From the NCBI RefSeq assembly GCF_016031635.1, contig NZ_JACEGD010000029.1:1-64000 (forward strand): DNA of 64,000 nt. The letters are read 5' to 3'. Source of the DNA: Bradyrhizobium diversitatis (GTDB lineage Bacteria; Pseudomonadota; Alphaproteobacteria; Rhizobiales; Xanthobacteraceae). The stretch's first letter is position 1. Each line of letters opens with the position of its first letter. Of the stretch, positions 17,575 through 27,078 are shown one piece after another. The notes beneath the pieces are model-generated. The model had not been told where the DNA came from and ran no database searches. It saw nothing but the letters and a program-made list of their open reading frames with translations. Position numbers and translations under genes: made by a program.

Positions 17575-18906
17575 TTAGCGGCGGCGGCCCCGCAGCTTGG
17601 ACTTCCGGATCAGGCCTTCGTACTGGTGCGCCAGCAGATAGCCCTGGACCTGCGCCACCGTGTCCATGGTGACGCTGACGACGATCAGCAGCGAGGTGCC
17701 GCCGAAATAGAACGGCACCGACGCGTAGGAGATCAGGATCTCGGGAATCAGGCAGACGATCGCCAGATAAATCGCGCCGAGCACGGTAATGCGCGACAGC
17801 ACGTAGTCGATATATTCGGCGGTGCGCTCGCCCGGGCGGATGCCCGGAATGAAGCCGCCGTGCTTCTTCAGATTGTCCGCGGTCTCGGTCGGGTTGAACA
17901 CGATCGCGGTGTAGAAGAAGGCGAAGAACACGATCAGCGCCAGATACATGATCAGGAACAGCGGGCGACCATGGCCAAGCTGGGTGTTGATCCACTGGAA
18001 CCATTCCGGCCCGCTGCCCGCATTGAAGTTCGCCACCGTGGTCGGCAGCAAGAGCAGCGAGGACGCGAAGATCGGCGGGATCACACCCGAGGTGTTGAGC
18101 TTGAGCGGCAGATGCGAGGACTGGCCCTCGAACATCTTGTTGCCGACCTGGCGCTTCGGATACTGGATCAGGAGGCGGCGCTGCGCGCGCTCCATGAACA
18201 CGATGAAGGCGATCACGGCGACGGCCATGACGATGACGACCAGGATCAGGCCGGTCGACATCGCACCCTGACGGCCGAGCTCGAGCATGCTGGCGAGCGC
18301 CGCGGGCAGCTCGGCGACGATGCCGGCGAGAATGATCAGCGAGATGCCGTTGCCGATGCCACGCGAGGTGATCTGCTCGCCCAGCCACATCAGGAACATG
18401 GTGCCGCCGGTCAGCGTGATCGCCGTGGACAGGCGGAAGAACATTCCGGGCTCGCTGACGACGTTGCCGGCGCCCTCGAGGCCGACCGCGATCCCGTAGG
18501 ACTGGAATGCGGCCAGGATGACCGTCAGATAGCGGGTGTACTGATTCAGCGTCTTGCGGCCCGCCTCGCCTTCCTTCTTCAGCGCCTCGAGCTGCGGCGA
18601 GACGGTGGTGAGGAGCTGGATGATGATCGAGGCCGAGATGTACGGCATGATGTTCAGCGCAAAGATCGCCATGCGGTGGATGCCGCCACCGGCGAACATG
18701 TTGAACATGCCGAGGATGCCGCCCGCCTGCGATCGGAACACCTGTTCCCAGATGTTCGGATCGATGCCGGGCAGCGGGATGTAGGTCCCGAGCCGATAAA
18801 CGAGCAGCGCACCCAGGGTGAACCAGATGCGCTTCTTCAGTTCGTCGGCCTTGGCAAACGCGCCGAAATTGAGATTGGCTGCCAGTTGTTCCGCTGCAGA
18901 GACCAT
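17575..18906 (-). CDS. secY: protein translocase subunit SecY
   Basis: 443 residues with ten predicted membrane helices. The N-terminal part has GTYIPLPGIDPNIWEQVF and the plug-side GGGIHRMAIFALNIMPYISA. The C-terminal cytosolic loop has HGGFIPGIRPGERTAEYIDY, the conserved region that binds SecA and the ribosome. It forms the channel with SecE and SecG in the inner membrane. It lies between rplO and adk as in other spc operons. The upstream spacer (18907-19152) is filled mostly by a repeated palindromic element. Confidence 0.99.
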   Translation of the reverse strand: MVSAAEQLAANLNFGAFAKADELKKRIWFTLGALLVYRLGTYIPLPGIDPNIWEQVFRSQAGGILGMFNMFAGGGIHRMAIFALNIMPYISASIIIQLLTTVSPQLEALKKEGEAGRKTLNQYTRYLTVILAAFQSYGIAVGLEGAGNVVSEPGMFFRLSTAITLTGGTMFLMWLGEQITSRGIGNGISLIILAGIVAELPAALASMLELGRQGAMSTGLILVVIVMAVAVIAFIVFMERAQRRLLIQYPKRQVGNKMFEGQSSHLPLKLNTSGVIPPIFASSLLLLPTTVANFNAGSGPEWFQWINTQLGHGRPLFLIMYLALIVFFAFFYTAIVFNPTETADNLKKHGGFIPGIRPGERTAEYIDYVLSRITVLGAIYLAIVCLIPEILISYASVPFYFGGTSLLIVVSVTMDTVAQVQGYLLAHQYEGLIRKSKLRGRRR

Positions 18907-18959
18907 CTTGGACTTTCTCCCGCCGCCTGTTGCGCCGTCATGCCCGCGGCCGGGCTACT

Positions 18960-19058
18960 AAAGCGCGATGAAACCAGGATGCCTCATCATCGCGCTTTAG
19001 GTTGTCATTTAAGCATGATCTTCTCGGAAAACGCTTCACACTTTTCCGGATCATGCTT
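18960..19058. repeat. rhizobial palindromic mosaic element (family 2, full copy)
   Basis: Two adjacent hairpins. The first has perfect 12-base arms AAAGCGCGATGA (18960-18971) and TCATCGCGCTTT (18987-18998). The second has AAGCATGATC (19011-19020) and GATCATGCTT (19049-19058) around a CGGAAAA/TTTTCCG inner stem. I recall this composite as abundant in Bradyrhizobium-type intergenic DNA and reminiscent of RIME elements. It sits between secY and rplO. Confidence 0.8.
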
Positions 19059-19152
19059 GAGCGGACGCCGGACATTATCTGGGGCTCGGCTTCGATAAGT
19101 CCACGTCCCGCATGCGTAAAGGCCCGCGAACCGCGGGCCAATGACGCAGTTG

Positions 19153-19638
19153 TTACGCCGCCTCGCCTTCTTCCTTGGCAGGGGCGAGGATCTTCACCGA
19201 GCCGCCGGCCTTCTCGACCGCCGCGATTGCGGTCTTGGTGGCGCCATGCACTTCGATGTTGAGCTTGGACTTGAGCTCGCCGCGGCCGAGCAGCCGCAGG
19301 CCGCCCTTGGCGCGGCGCAGCACGCCGCCCTTCACCAGGGCCTCGACGTTCACGACGCTGCCGGCGTCGATCTTCTTGGCATCGACCGCTTCCTGGAGCC
19401 GGTCGAGATTGATCTCGGCGAACTCGACGCGGAAGATGTTGTTGAAGCCGCGCTTGGGCAGACGGCGATGCATCGGCATCTGGCCGCCTTCGAAACCCTT
19501 GATGCGCACGCCCGAACGCGCGGTCTGGCCCTTGCCGCCGCGGCCGGACTGCTTGCCCTTGCCGGAACCGATGCCGCGGCCGACGCGCATACGCTTCTTG
19601 CGCGAGCCGGCGTTGTCGGCGATATCGCTGAGCTTCAT
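19153..19638 (-). CDS. rplO: 50S ribosomal protein uL15
   Basis: 161 residues. The Gly/Lys/Arg-rich N-terminal extension MKLSDIADNAGSRKKRMRVG followed by GKGKQSGRGGKGQTARSG threads into 23S rRNA. RIKGFEGGQMPMHRRLPKRG is a strong L15 signature. It sits after rpmD and before secY, flanked on both sides by family-2 palindromes (18960-19058 and 19659-19707). Length is normal for alphaproteobacteria. Confidence 0.98.
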   Translation of the reverse strand: MKLSDIADNAGSRKKRMRVGRGIGSGKGKQSGRGGKGQTARSGVRIKGFEGGQMPMHRRLPKRGFNNIFRVEFAEINLDRLQEAVDAKKIDAGSVVNVEALVKGGVLRRAKGGLRLLGRGELKSKLNIEVHGATKTAIAAVEKAGGSVKILAPAKEEGEAA

Positions 19639-19658
19639 CGCCCTTCTCCTTGTGTCTT

Positions 19659-19707
19659 GCGCACGATCTTCACCGAAAACCGCTTCCCGCTCTTCGGGAT
19701 CGTGCGC
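19659..19707. repeat. rhizobial palindromic element (family 2, half copy)
   Basis: Perfect arms GCGCACGATC (19659-19668) and GATCGTGCGC (19698-19707) share the internal CTTC-CGAAAAC-GCTTC pattern and spacing with the second hairpin of the 18960-19058 element. The spacer between rpmD and rplO contains little else. Confidence 0.75.
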
Positions 19708-19713
19708 CTTTGC

Positions 19714-19908
19714 TTACTTCTCGTCGACGATGCGGACGAGATGGTGAACCTTCTCGATCATGCCGCGGACCGCCGGGGTGTCCGGCAGTTCGCTGATACG
19801 GCCGATCTTGTTGAGCTTGAGCCCGATCAGCGTCGAACGCTGCGAGTGATGGCGGCGGATCGCGCTGCCGGTCTGCTCGAGCTTGATCGTCTTTGCGGCC
19901 TTGGCCAT
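19714..19908 (-). CDS. rpmD: 50S ribosomal protein uL30
   Basis: 64 residues with KTIKLEQTGSAIRRHHSQRS and the family segment LIGLKLNKIGRISELPDTPA followed by MIEKVHHLV. L30 is a small two-domain protein of the large subunit. It follows rpsE by 25 bases, as in spc operons. Confidence 0.97.
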   Translation of the reverse strand: MAKAAKTIKLEQTGSAIRRHHSQRSTLIGLKLNKIGRISELPDTPAVRGMIEKVHHLVRIVDEK

Positions 19909-19933
19909 CGTGGTCTACTCCGAAAAGCTTCCG

Positions 19934-20530
19934 TTAGTCGGCAGCCGCCTCTGCGTCGCCACCGATACGGCGGGACTGGAGGGTGGACACCTTGATGTTG
20001 CGGCGGGCAGCGACCGAGCGCGGCGAATCCTGGTGCTTCAGCGCGTCAAAGGTCGCGCGCACCATGTTGTACGGGTTCGACGAGCCGATCGACTTCGCCA
20101 CAACGTCCTGGACGCCGAGCGTTTCGAACACCGCGCGCATCGGACCGCCGGCGATGATGCCGGTACCGGCCGGAGCTGCACGCAGGTAGACACGGCCCGC
20201 GCCATGACGGCCGGCGATGTCGTGATGGAGCGTGCGGCCCTCGCGCAGCGACACGCGCGTCAGGTTGCGCTTGGCGGACTCGGTCGCCTTGCGGATCGCC
20301 TCGGGCACCTCGCGCGCCTTGCCGTGACCGAAGCCGGCACGACCCTTCTGGTCGCCGATCACGACCAGCGCTGCGAAACCGAAGCGCTTGCCGCCCTTGA
20401 CGACCTTGGCCACGCGGTTGATGTGGACGAGCTTGTCGACGAACTCGCTGTCGCGCTCCTCGCGCTCCCTGCGTTCACGTCCGCCGCCGCGTTGATCGCG
20501 TCCACCACGTTGTTCGCGTTCAGCTGCCAT
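19934..20530 (-). CDS. rpsE: 30S ribosomal protein uS5
   Basis: 198 residues. After a charged N-terminal extension (REQRGGRDQRGGGRERRERE) come the double-stranded RNA-binding S5 domain (DKLVHINRVAKVVKGGKRFG) and the C-terminal S5 domain (APAGTGIIAGGPMRAVFETL). S5 contributes to decoding fidelity and helicase activity at the mRNA entrance. The Arg/Gln/Glu-rich N-terminus is longer than in E. coli. It lies between rplR and rpmD. Confidence 0.98.
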   Translation of the reverse strand: MAAEREQRGGRDQRGGGRERREREERDSEFVDKLVHINRVAKVVKGGKRFGFAALVVIGDQKGRAGFGHGKAREVPEAIRKATESAKRNLTRVSLREGRTLHHDIAGRHGAGRVYLRAAPAGTGIIAGGPMRAVFETLGVQDVVAKSIGSSNPYNMVRATFDALKHQDSPRSVAARRNIKVSTLQSRRIGGDAEAAAD

Positions 20531-20577
20531 GGTTTTTCCAATCCTTCAGAGGCTTGCGCCCCAATCCTCAAATTCTG

Positions 20578-20940
20578 TTAGAAGCTCAGCCCGCTCTCAC
20601 GCGCCGCGTCGGCCAGAGCCTTGACGCGCCCGTGGTAGAGATAGCTGCCGCGATCGAACACGACTTCCTTGACGCCCTTCTCGGCCGCGCGCTCGGCCAG
20701 CAACTTGCCGACCGCCTTCGCCGCATCGATGTCGGCGCCGGTCTTGCCACCGTCGCGCATCGACTTCTCGAGCGAGGAGGCGGAGGCCAGCGTCTCGCCC
20801 CTCAGGTCGTCGATGACCTGGGCGTAGATGTGCTTGGACGAGCGGAACACTGACAGGCGCGGACGGCCGCCGGCGGAACGGCGCAGCTTCAGCCGCACAC
20901 TCCGCTTGCGCCGGGCATTCGTAACCTTGGCTTTCGACAT
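20578..20940 (-). CDS. rplR: 50S ribosomal protein uL18
   Basis: 120 residues: basic N-terminus, then RPRLSVFRSSKHIYAQVIDD and the C-terminal VVFDRGSYLYHGRVKALADA, standard L18 signatures. It binds 5S rRNA with L5 and L25. The gene follows rplF by 11 bases and precedes rpsE. Confidence 0.98.
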   Translation of the reverse strand: MSKAKVTNARRKRSVRLKLRRSAGGRPRLSVFRSSKHIYAQVIDDLRGETLASASSLEKSMRDGGKTGADIDAAKAVGKLLAERAAEKGVKEVVFDRGSYLYHGRVKALADAARESGLSF

Positions 20941-20951
20941 GACCGGCTCCG

Positions 20952-21485
20952 TTACTTCTTCTTGCCTTCCTTGCGGAAGATGAATTCGCCCACATACTTC
21001 ACGCCCTTGCCCTTGTAGGGCTCCGGCGGACGATAGGAGCGGATCTCGGCGGCGACCTGGCCGACGCGCTGGACGTCGCTGCCCGCCACCGTGATCTCGG
21101 TCGGCTTCGGCACCGTGATCGTGATCCCCTCGGGGATCGGATAGATCACGTCGTGGCTGTAGCCGAGCGCGAGCTGCAGGTTCTTGCCCTGCATCGCGGC
21201 GCGATAGCCGACGCCGGTGATCTCGAGCTTCTTCTCGAAGCCTTTGGTGACACCCTCGACCAGATTCGCGACCTGGGCGCGAGCAGTACCGTACAGCGCC
21301 TGCGCGCGGTTGGTCTCGGCTCGCGGCTTGACCTTGATCTGGCCGTTCTCGAGCTTCACCTCGACGTCGTCATGGACGACGAACTGAAGCTGACCCTTCG
21401 GCCCCTTCATCTTGACGGTCTGCCCATCGACGGTCGCGGTAACACCCGACGGCACCGCCACAGGCCTTTTGCCAACACGTGACAT
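20952..21485 (-). CDS. rplF: 50S ribosomal protein uL6
   Basis: 177 residues from ATG 21485 (MSRVGKRPVAVPSGVTATVD). The open frame extends 17 codons upstream, but that stretch is the end of rpsH read out of frame. Two repeated L6 domains are seen, with the C-terminal signature RPPEPYKGKGVKYVGEFIFR. L6 supports the base of the L7/L12 stalk and the GTPase-associated site. Confidence 0.98.
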   Translation of the reverse strand: MSRVGKRPVAVPSGVTATVDGQTVKMKGPKGQLQFVVHDDVEVKLENGQIKVKPRAETNRAQALYGTARAQVANLVEGVTKGFEKKLEITGVGYRAAMQGKNLQLALGYSHDVIYPIPEGITITVPKPTEITVAGSDVQRVGQVAAEIRSYRPPEPYKGKGVKYVGEFIFRKEGKKK

Positions 21486-21501
21486 GGATGAAAAATCCTT
21501 C

Positions 21502-21900
21502 TCAGAACACCGTGAAGAGGACTTCACCGCCCACATTCGCGTCGCGCGCGCTGTGGTCGGCCATGATCCCCTTCGGCGTCGACAACACCGAAATGCCGAG
21601 TCCGTTGTTCACCCGCGGCAGATTCTTCACCGAGGCGTAGACTCTGCGCCCGGGCTTGGAAACGCGCTCAATCTCGCGGATGACGGGCTCGCCGTCGAAA
21701 TACTTCAGCTCGATCTCGATCTCGCTGCGGCCCGAGGAATGCTCGAGCGTGGCGTAACCGCGGATATAGCCCTCGGTCTTCAGAACCTCGAGCACATTCT
21801 CGCGCATCTTCGAGCCGGGCGTGGAGACCTTGGTCTTCGAACGCATCTGCGCGTTGCGGATACGGGTGATCAGATCGCTGATTGGATCGTGCGTTGACAT
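21502..21900 (-). CDS. rpsH: 30S ribosomal protein uS8
   Basis: 132 residues starting MSTHDPISDLITRIRNAQ, with the C-terminal motif NGLGISVLSTPKGIMADHSA that holds the rRNA-binding Ser/Thr loop. In E. coli S8 also represses the spc operon by binding its mRNA near rplE; whether that holds here is not visible. It is 14 bases after rpsN. Confidence 0.98.
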   Translation of the reverse strand: MSTHDPISDLITRIRNAQMRSKTKVSTPGSKMRENVLEVLKTEGYIRGYATLEHSSGRSEIEIELKYFDGEPVIREIERVSKPGRRVYASVKNLPRVNNGLGISVLSTPKGIMADHSARDANVGGEVLFTVF

Positions 21901-21914
21901 CTAAACGACCCTCC

Positions 21915-22220
21915 TTACCAGCTGGACTTCACGAGGCCCGGGACCATGCCCTTGGAGCCAAGGTCGCGCAGCGCGATACGGGACAGCTTGTTCTTGCGGT
22001 AGTTCGAGCGCGGGCGGCCCGACAGCTCGCAGCGCAGGCGGATGCGGGTCGCCGACGAATTGCGCGGCATCTCCGCCAGCTTCAGGGTCGCGGCGAACCG
22101 CTCTTCCATCGGCAGCGTCTTGTCGGCGATGACCGCCTTCAACCGCTCGCGCTTGGCGGCGGCGTTCTTCACCATCCGCTTGCGCCGGTTGTTCTTCTCG
22201 ACTGAACTCTTCTTTGCCAT
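21915..22220 (-). CDS. rpsN: 30S ribosomal protein uS14, zinc-free type
   Basis: 101 residues of the long, zinc-independent S14 class: the CxxC pairs of the short zinc-binding form are absent (only one Cys, in RLRCELSGRPRS). The C-terminal RKNKLSRIALRDLGSKGMVP is diagnostic. It assembles at the 30S head. It lies between rplE and rpsH. Confidence 0.98.
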   Translation of the reverse strand: MAKKSSVEKNNRRKRMVKNAAAKRERLKAVIADKTLPMEERFAATLKLAEMPRNSSATRIRLRCELSGRPRSNYRKNKLSRIALRDLGSKGMVPGLVKSSW

Positions 22221-22266
22221 GCTTGGCTCCTGGGTATCCGCGTTTGAGAGGCTCTAGGTCAGCGTC

Positions 22267-22816
<550 letters not shown>

Positions 22817-22824
<8 letters not shown>

Positions 22825-23131
22825 CGATCTCAGCTCCCGAGCTCTTGGCGATGCGGACCTTCTTGCCGTCCGCCAGAATCTTGAATCCGATGCGGGTCGG
22901 CTTTCCGTCCTTGCCGACATACGCGATGTTGGACAGTTGGATCGGCGCCTCTTTCGAGATGATGCCGCCCTCCTGGGCCTGCGTCTGCTTCTGATGACGC
23001 TTGACCACGTTGATGCCGCGCACCAGCGCGGTACCGGCGTCGGGGCGCACCTCGAACACTTCGCCGGTGCGGCCCTTGTCGCGTCCGGTCAGCACGACGA
23101 CCTTGTCGCCCTTGCGGATCTTCGCAGCCAT
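22817..23131 (-). CDS. rplX: 50S ribosomal protein uL24
   Basis: 104 residues from ATG 23131 (MAAKIRKGDKVVVLTGRDKG), which is a KOW motif. The downstream signature is NVVKRHQKQTQAQEGGIISK. The frame runs 420 bases further upstream but those codons overlap rplN. L24 initiates 50S assembly. It overlaps rplN by one base (TGATG) and rplE by eight. Confidence 0.98.
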
Positions 23132-23499
23132 CACAGCACCTCCGGCGCGAGCGAGATGATCTTCATGTGGTTCTTGGCGCGCAGCTCGCGCGGCACCGGC
23201 CCGAAGATACGGGTGCCGACCGGCTCGGACTGGTTGTTGATCAGCACGGCGGCGTTGCGGTCGAAGCGGATGACCGAACCGTCGGCGCGGCGGATGTCCT
23301 TGCGGACGCGCACCACGACGGCCTTCATCACGTCGCCCTTCTTCACCTTGCCACGCGGAATCGCTTCCTTGATCGACACGACGATGATGTCGCCGATCGT
23401 GGCGTAGCGGCGCTTGGAGCCCCCGAGCACCTTGATACACATGACACGGCGTGCGCCAGAATTGTCGGCCACGTCGAGGTTGGTCTGCATCTGAATCAT
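23131..23499 (-). CDS. rplN: 50S ribosomal protein uL14
   Basis: 122 residues, MIQMQTNLDVADNSGARRVM at the start and the GSVIRFDRNAAVLINNQSEP core. L14 contributes to an intersubunit bridge and is the binding site of the silencing factor RsfS. Its TGA overlaps the rplX ATG. Confidence 0.99.
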   Translation of the reverse strand: MIQMQTNLDVADNSGARRVMCIKVLGGSKRRYATIGDIIVVSIKEAIPRGKVKKGDVMKAVVVRVRKDIRRADGSVIRFDRNAAVLINNQSEPVGTRIFGPVPRELRAKNHMKIISLAPEVL

Positions 23500-23583
23500 T
23501 GATGCACCTCGTCCTCTTTCTCTTTGCGCCAGCCCAGCCGGCGCTCAACATTTCCCTGAAGTCAGTCGGCTAGAGCCAACAGA

Positions 23584-23832
23584 TCAGGCGCTTTTCTTGT
23601 GTTCGCCCCGGATCACGACCCAGCGCTTCAACTTCGAAATCGGCTTCGTTTCCTCAATCCACACCATGTCGCCCGGCTTGAACTCGTTGCTCTCGTCGTG
23701 CGCGTGGTAGTTCTTCGACCGGCGGATGGTCTTCTTGTAGATCGGGTGCGTGAAGCGGCGATCGACACGCACCACAATGGTCTTGGCTTGCTTGTCGCTG
23801 ACGACCACGCCCTGCAAAGTACGTTTCGGCAT
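23584..23832 (-). CDS. rpsQ: 30S ribosomal protein uS17
   Basis: 82 residues from ATG 23832 (MPKRTLQGVVVSDKQAKTIV). The frame is open 23 codons further up, but that Arg/Pro-rich stretch overlaps rpmC and is not family-like. Signature RRFTHPIYKKTIRRSKNYHA. S17 is a primary 16S rRNA-binding protein. About 84 bases separate it from rplN. Confidence 0.97.
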   Translation of the reverse strand: MPKRTLQGVVVSDKQAKTIVVRVDRRFTHPIYKKTIRRSKNYHAHDESNEFKPGDMVWIEETKPISKLKRWVVIRGEHKKSA

Positions 23833-23845
23833 CTTCGTAAGCCTC

Positions 23846-24052
23846 TTACTTCTTCTTGGCGCGCGTCTGCGCGGCGACGGTCTTGATCCGGGCGATGTCA
23901 CGGCGGGCCTCGCGCAGGCGCGAGGTGTTCTCGAGCTGCCCGGTGGCGCGCTGGAAGCGCAGGTTGAAGCGCTCCTTCTTCAGGTTCAGGATGGCGTCAT
24001 CCTGCTGGTCGGGGCTCATCGCGCGGATGTCTTCGATCTTCATCTGGGCCAT
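23846..24052 (-). CDS. rpmC: 50S ribosomal protein uL29
   Basis: 68 residues if the second ATG (24052) is used (MAQMKIEDIRAMSPDQQDD). That ATG has a GGAG eight bases upstream, whereas the first ATG (24058), which overlaps the rplP stop, has a spacer of only two. The coiled family segment RFNLRFQRATGQLENTSRLR is clear. L29 lies at the polypeptide exit and helps dock trigger factor and SRP. Confidence 0.95.
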   Translation of the reverse strand: MAQMKIEDIRAMSPDQQDDAILNLKKERFNLRFQRATGQLENTSRLREARRDIARIKTVAAQTRAKKK

Positions 24053-24057
24053 GGCCA

Positions 24058-24471
24058 TTACTCCGCAATGCGCTCGACGAAACGCGTCTTGATCGGCAGC
24101 TTGGCGGCCGCCAGGGTCAGCGCCTCACGCGCGGTCTGGGTGTTGACGCCGTCGATCTCGAACAGCACCCGGCCCGGCTTGACGCGCGCGACCCACAATT
24201 CCGGCGAACCCTTGCCGGAACCCATGCGGACTTCGGCGGGCTTCTTGGACACCGGAACGTCGGAAAACACGCGGATCCAGACGCGGCCGGCGCGCTTCAT
24301 GTGACGGGTCAGCGCCCGACGGGCGGCTTCGATCTGGCGCGCGGTGACGCGCTCAGGCTCGGTCGCCTTCAGGCCGAACTGGCCGAACGCCAACGTCGCG
24401 CCCGAAGACGCAACGCCGTGGATGCGGCCCTTATGCGCTTTCCGGAACTTCGTTTTCTTAGGTTGCATCAT
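24058..24471 (-). CDS. rplP: 50S ribosomal protein uL16
   Basis: 137 residues: MMQPKKTKFRKAHKGRIHGV at the start, ARRALTRHMKRAGRVWIRVF and RMGSGKGSPELWVARVKPGR within. L16 organises the A-site/peptidyl-transferase region. It follows rpsC by 30 bases and touches rpmC. Confidence 0.99.
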   Translation of the reverse strand: MMQPKKTKFRKAHKGRIHGVASSGATLAFGQFGLKATEPERVTARQIEAARRALTRHMKRAGRVWIRVFSDVPVSKKPAEVRMGSGKGSPELWVARVKPGRVLFEIDGVNTQTAREALTLAAAKLPIKTRFVERIAE

Positions 24472-24501
24472 GGCTTTAAGCCCTCAAATTCCTGTCTGGC
24501 C

Positions 24502-25227
<726 letters not shown>

Positions 25228-25244
25228 CGTGTTCTCCTGCGCCC

Positions 25245-25628
25245 TTAAGCGGCTTCAGCTTCGACCTGACGAACGATGATCGTCAGCTGCGAAAACGGTT
25301 TGTACACACGGCCCGAGCGGCCGCGGCCGCGGGCGGCGAAGCGCTTCATCACGAGGCCGTTGCCGACGAAGGCCTGCGCCACGACGAGATCGTCGACGTC
25401 GAGGTCATGATTGTTCTCGGCATTGGCGATCGCCGATTCCAGGCACTTCTTGACGTCGACCGCGATCCGCTTGCGCGAAAACTGCAGGTCAGCGAGCGCG
25501 GCAGACGCCTTCCGGCCGCGAATGAGCTGGGCGACCAGGTTGAGCTTCTGCGGGCTCACCCGCAGCATCCGGGCGACCGCCTTGGCCTCGTTGTCGGCGA
25601 GGCTCCGTTCGCGCTTAGGTTTGCTCAT
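25245..25628 (-). CDS. rplV: 50S ribosomal protein uL22
   Basis: 127 residues; AKAVARMLRVSPQKLNLVAQ and the tunnel-lining beta-hairpin ending GRGRSGRVYKPFSQLTIIV. Its loop contributes to the exit-tunnel constriction where macrolides bind. Gap of 10 bases to rpsS. Confidence 0.99.
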   Translation of the reverse strand: MSKPKRERSLADNEAKAVARMLRVSPQKLNLVAQLIRGRKASAALADLQFSRKRIAVDVKKCLESAIANAENNHDLDVDDLVVAQAFVGNGLVMKRFAARGRGRSGRVYKPFSQLTIIVRQVEAEAA

Positions 25629-25638
25629 CGTTTAATCC

Positions 25639-25917
25639 TCAAGCCTTCTTGGCTTTCTTGTCGCCGGAGTGGCCATGGAAGGTCCGGGTCGGCGAGAACT
25701 CGCCGAACTTGTGACCGACCATTTCCTCGTTCACGGCCACCGGCACGTGCTTCTGCCCATTGTAGACGCCGAAGGTCAGGCCGACGAACTGCGGCAGGAT
25801 CGTCGAGCGACGGCTCCAGATCTTGATGACGTCGTGACGGCCGGACGCGCGCGCGGCATCTGCCTTCTTGAGCAGAGAACCCTCGACGAACGGGCCTTTC
25901 CAGACTGAACGAACCAT
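25639..25917 (-). CDS. rpsS: 30S ribosomal protein uS19
   Basis: 92 residues beginning MVRSVWKGPFVEGSLLKKAD, with IKIWSRRSTILPQFVGLTFG and the C-terminal GHKFGEFSPTRTFHGHSGDK. S19 sits at the 30S head next to S13. Gap of 12 bases to rplB. Confidence 0.99.
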   Translation of the reverse strand: MVRSVWKGPFVEGSLLKKADAARASGRHDVIKIWSRRSTILPQFVGLTFGVYNGQKHVPVAVNEEMVGHKFGEFSPTRTFHGHSGDKKAKKA

Positions 25918-25929
25918 GTCCGGCGTTCC

Positions 25930-26763
25930 TTACTTCTTCCGCTTGTGGCGGCTTAGGAGAATGAATTTGTTGGTCGACTTGTTGGTGCGGGTCTTCTTGC
26001 CCTTGGTCGGCTTGCCCCACGGGGTGACCGGGTGACGGCCGCCCGAGGTACGACCTTCACCACCGCCGTGCGGATGGTCGATCGGGTTCATCGCGACACC
26101 GCGGTTGTGCGGCCTGCGGCCCATCCAACGCTTGCGACCGGCCTTGCCGATCGAGGTGTTCATGTGATCCGGGTTCGACACCGCGCCGATCGTGCCGCGG
26201 CAGCGGCCGTGCACAAGGCGCTGCTCGCCCGAATTCAGGCGGATGATGACGTAGTCCTGGTCGCGCCCGACGAGCTGGGCATAGGTGCCTGCGGAACGGG
26301 CGAGCTGGCCGCCCTTCCCGATCTTGACCTCGATGTTGTGGATGATCGTGCCGACCGGCATGTTGCCGAGCGGCATGACGTTGCCCGGCTTCACGTCGAC
26401 ATAGTTGCCAGCGACGATCGTGTCACCCACGGCCAGGCGCTGCGGCGCCAGGATGTAGGCCTGCTCGCCGTCCTGATACTTGATCAGGGCGATGAAGCCG
26501 GTGCGGTTCGGATCGTACTCCAGCCGCTCGACGGTCGCGGGGACGTCGACCTTCTCGCGCTTGAAATCGACGGTACGCAGCGTCTGCTTGTGACCGCCAC
26601 CGCGGAAACGCACGGTGATGCGGCCGGTGTTGTTGCGGCCGCCCGAGGACTTCTTGCCCTCGGTGAGCGCCTTGACCGGCTTGCCCTTGTACAGGGCCGA
26701 ACGATCGACCATGACCAGCTGGCGCTGGCCGGGCGTCGTGGGATTGAATGTCTTCAGTGCCAT
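25930..26763 (-). CDS. rplB: 50S ribosomal protein uL2
   Basis: 277 residues. N-terminal MALKTFNPTTPGQRQLVMVD; core with NNTGRITVRFRGGGHKQTLR; C-terminal MNPIDHPHGGGEGRTSGGRH, the histidine-containing loop near the peptidyl-transferase centre. It lies between rplW and rpsS. Confidence 0.99.
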   Translation of the reverse strand: MALKTFNPTTPGQRQLVMVDRSALYKGKPVKALTEGKKSSGGRNNTGRITVRFRGGGHKQTLRTVDFKREKVDVPATVERLEYDPNRTGFIALIKYQDGEQAYILAPQRLAVGDTIVAGNYVDVKPGNVMPLGNMPVGTIIHNIEVKIGKGGQLARSAGTYAQLVGRDQDYVIIRLNSGEQRLVHGRCRGTIGAVSNPDHMNTSIGKAGRKRWMGRRPHNRGVAMNPIDHPHGGGEGRTSGGRHPVTPWGKPTKGKKTRTNKSTNKFILLSRHKRKK

Positions 26764-26775
26764 CGTCGTACGACC

Positions 26776-27078
26776 TTACAGACCGGTGGTCACGTCGATC
26801 CGGTGACCCTCTTCGAGGGTCACGATCGCGCGCTTGGAGTTCGACTGCGAGCCGAGATTGCCGCGGAAGACTTTGGTCTTACCCTTGCGAACCAGCGTGT
26901 TGACGCTCTTGACCTTGACGTCGAACAGCTTCTCGATCGCTTCCTTGATCTGCGGCTTGGTCGCCTTTGCGGCCACCTTGAACAGCACCTTGTTGTGCTC
27001 CGAGGCGATCGTCGCCTTTTCGGTCACGACCGGCGACAGGATCACGTCGTAGTGGCGAGGCTCGATGTTCTTCGTCAT
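26776..27078 (-). CDS. rplW: 50S ribosomal protein uL23
   Basis: 100 residues: HYDVILSPVVTEKATIASEH and the rRNA-binding loop NTLVRKGKTKVFRGNLGSQS. L23 docks trigger factor and SRP at the tunnel exit. The start overlaps the rplD stop by four bases. Confidence 0.99.
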   Translation of the reverse strand: MTKNIEPRHYDVILSPVVTEKATIASEHNKVLFKVAAKATKPQIKEAIEKLFDVKVKSVNTLVRKGKTKVFRGNLGSQSNSKRAIVTLEEGHRIDVTTGL

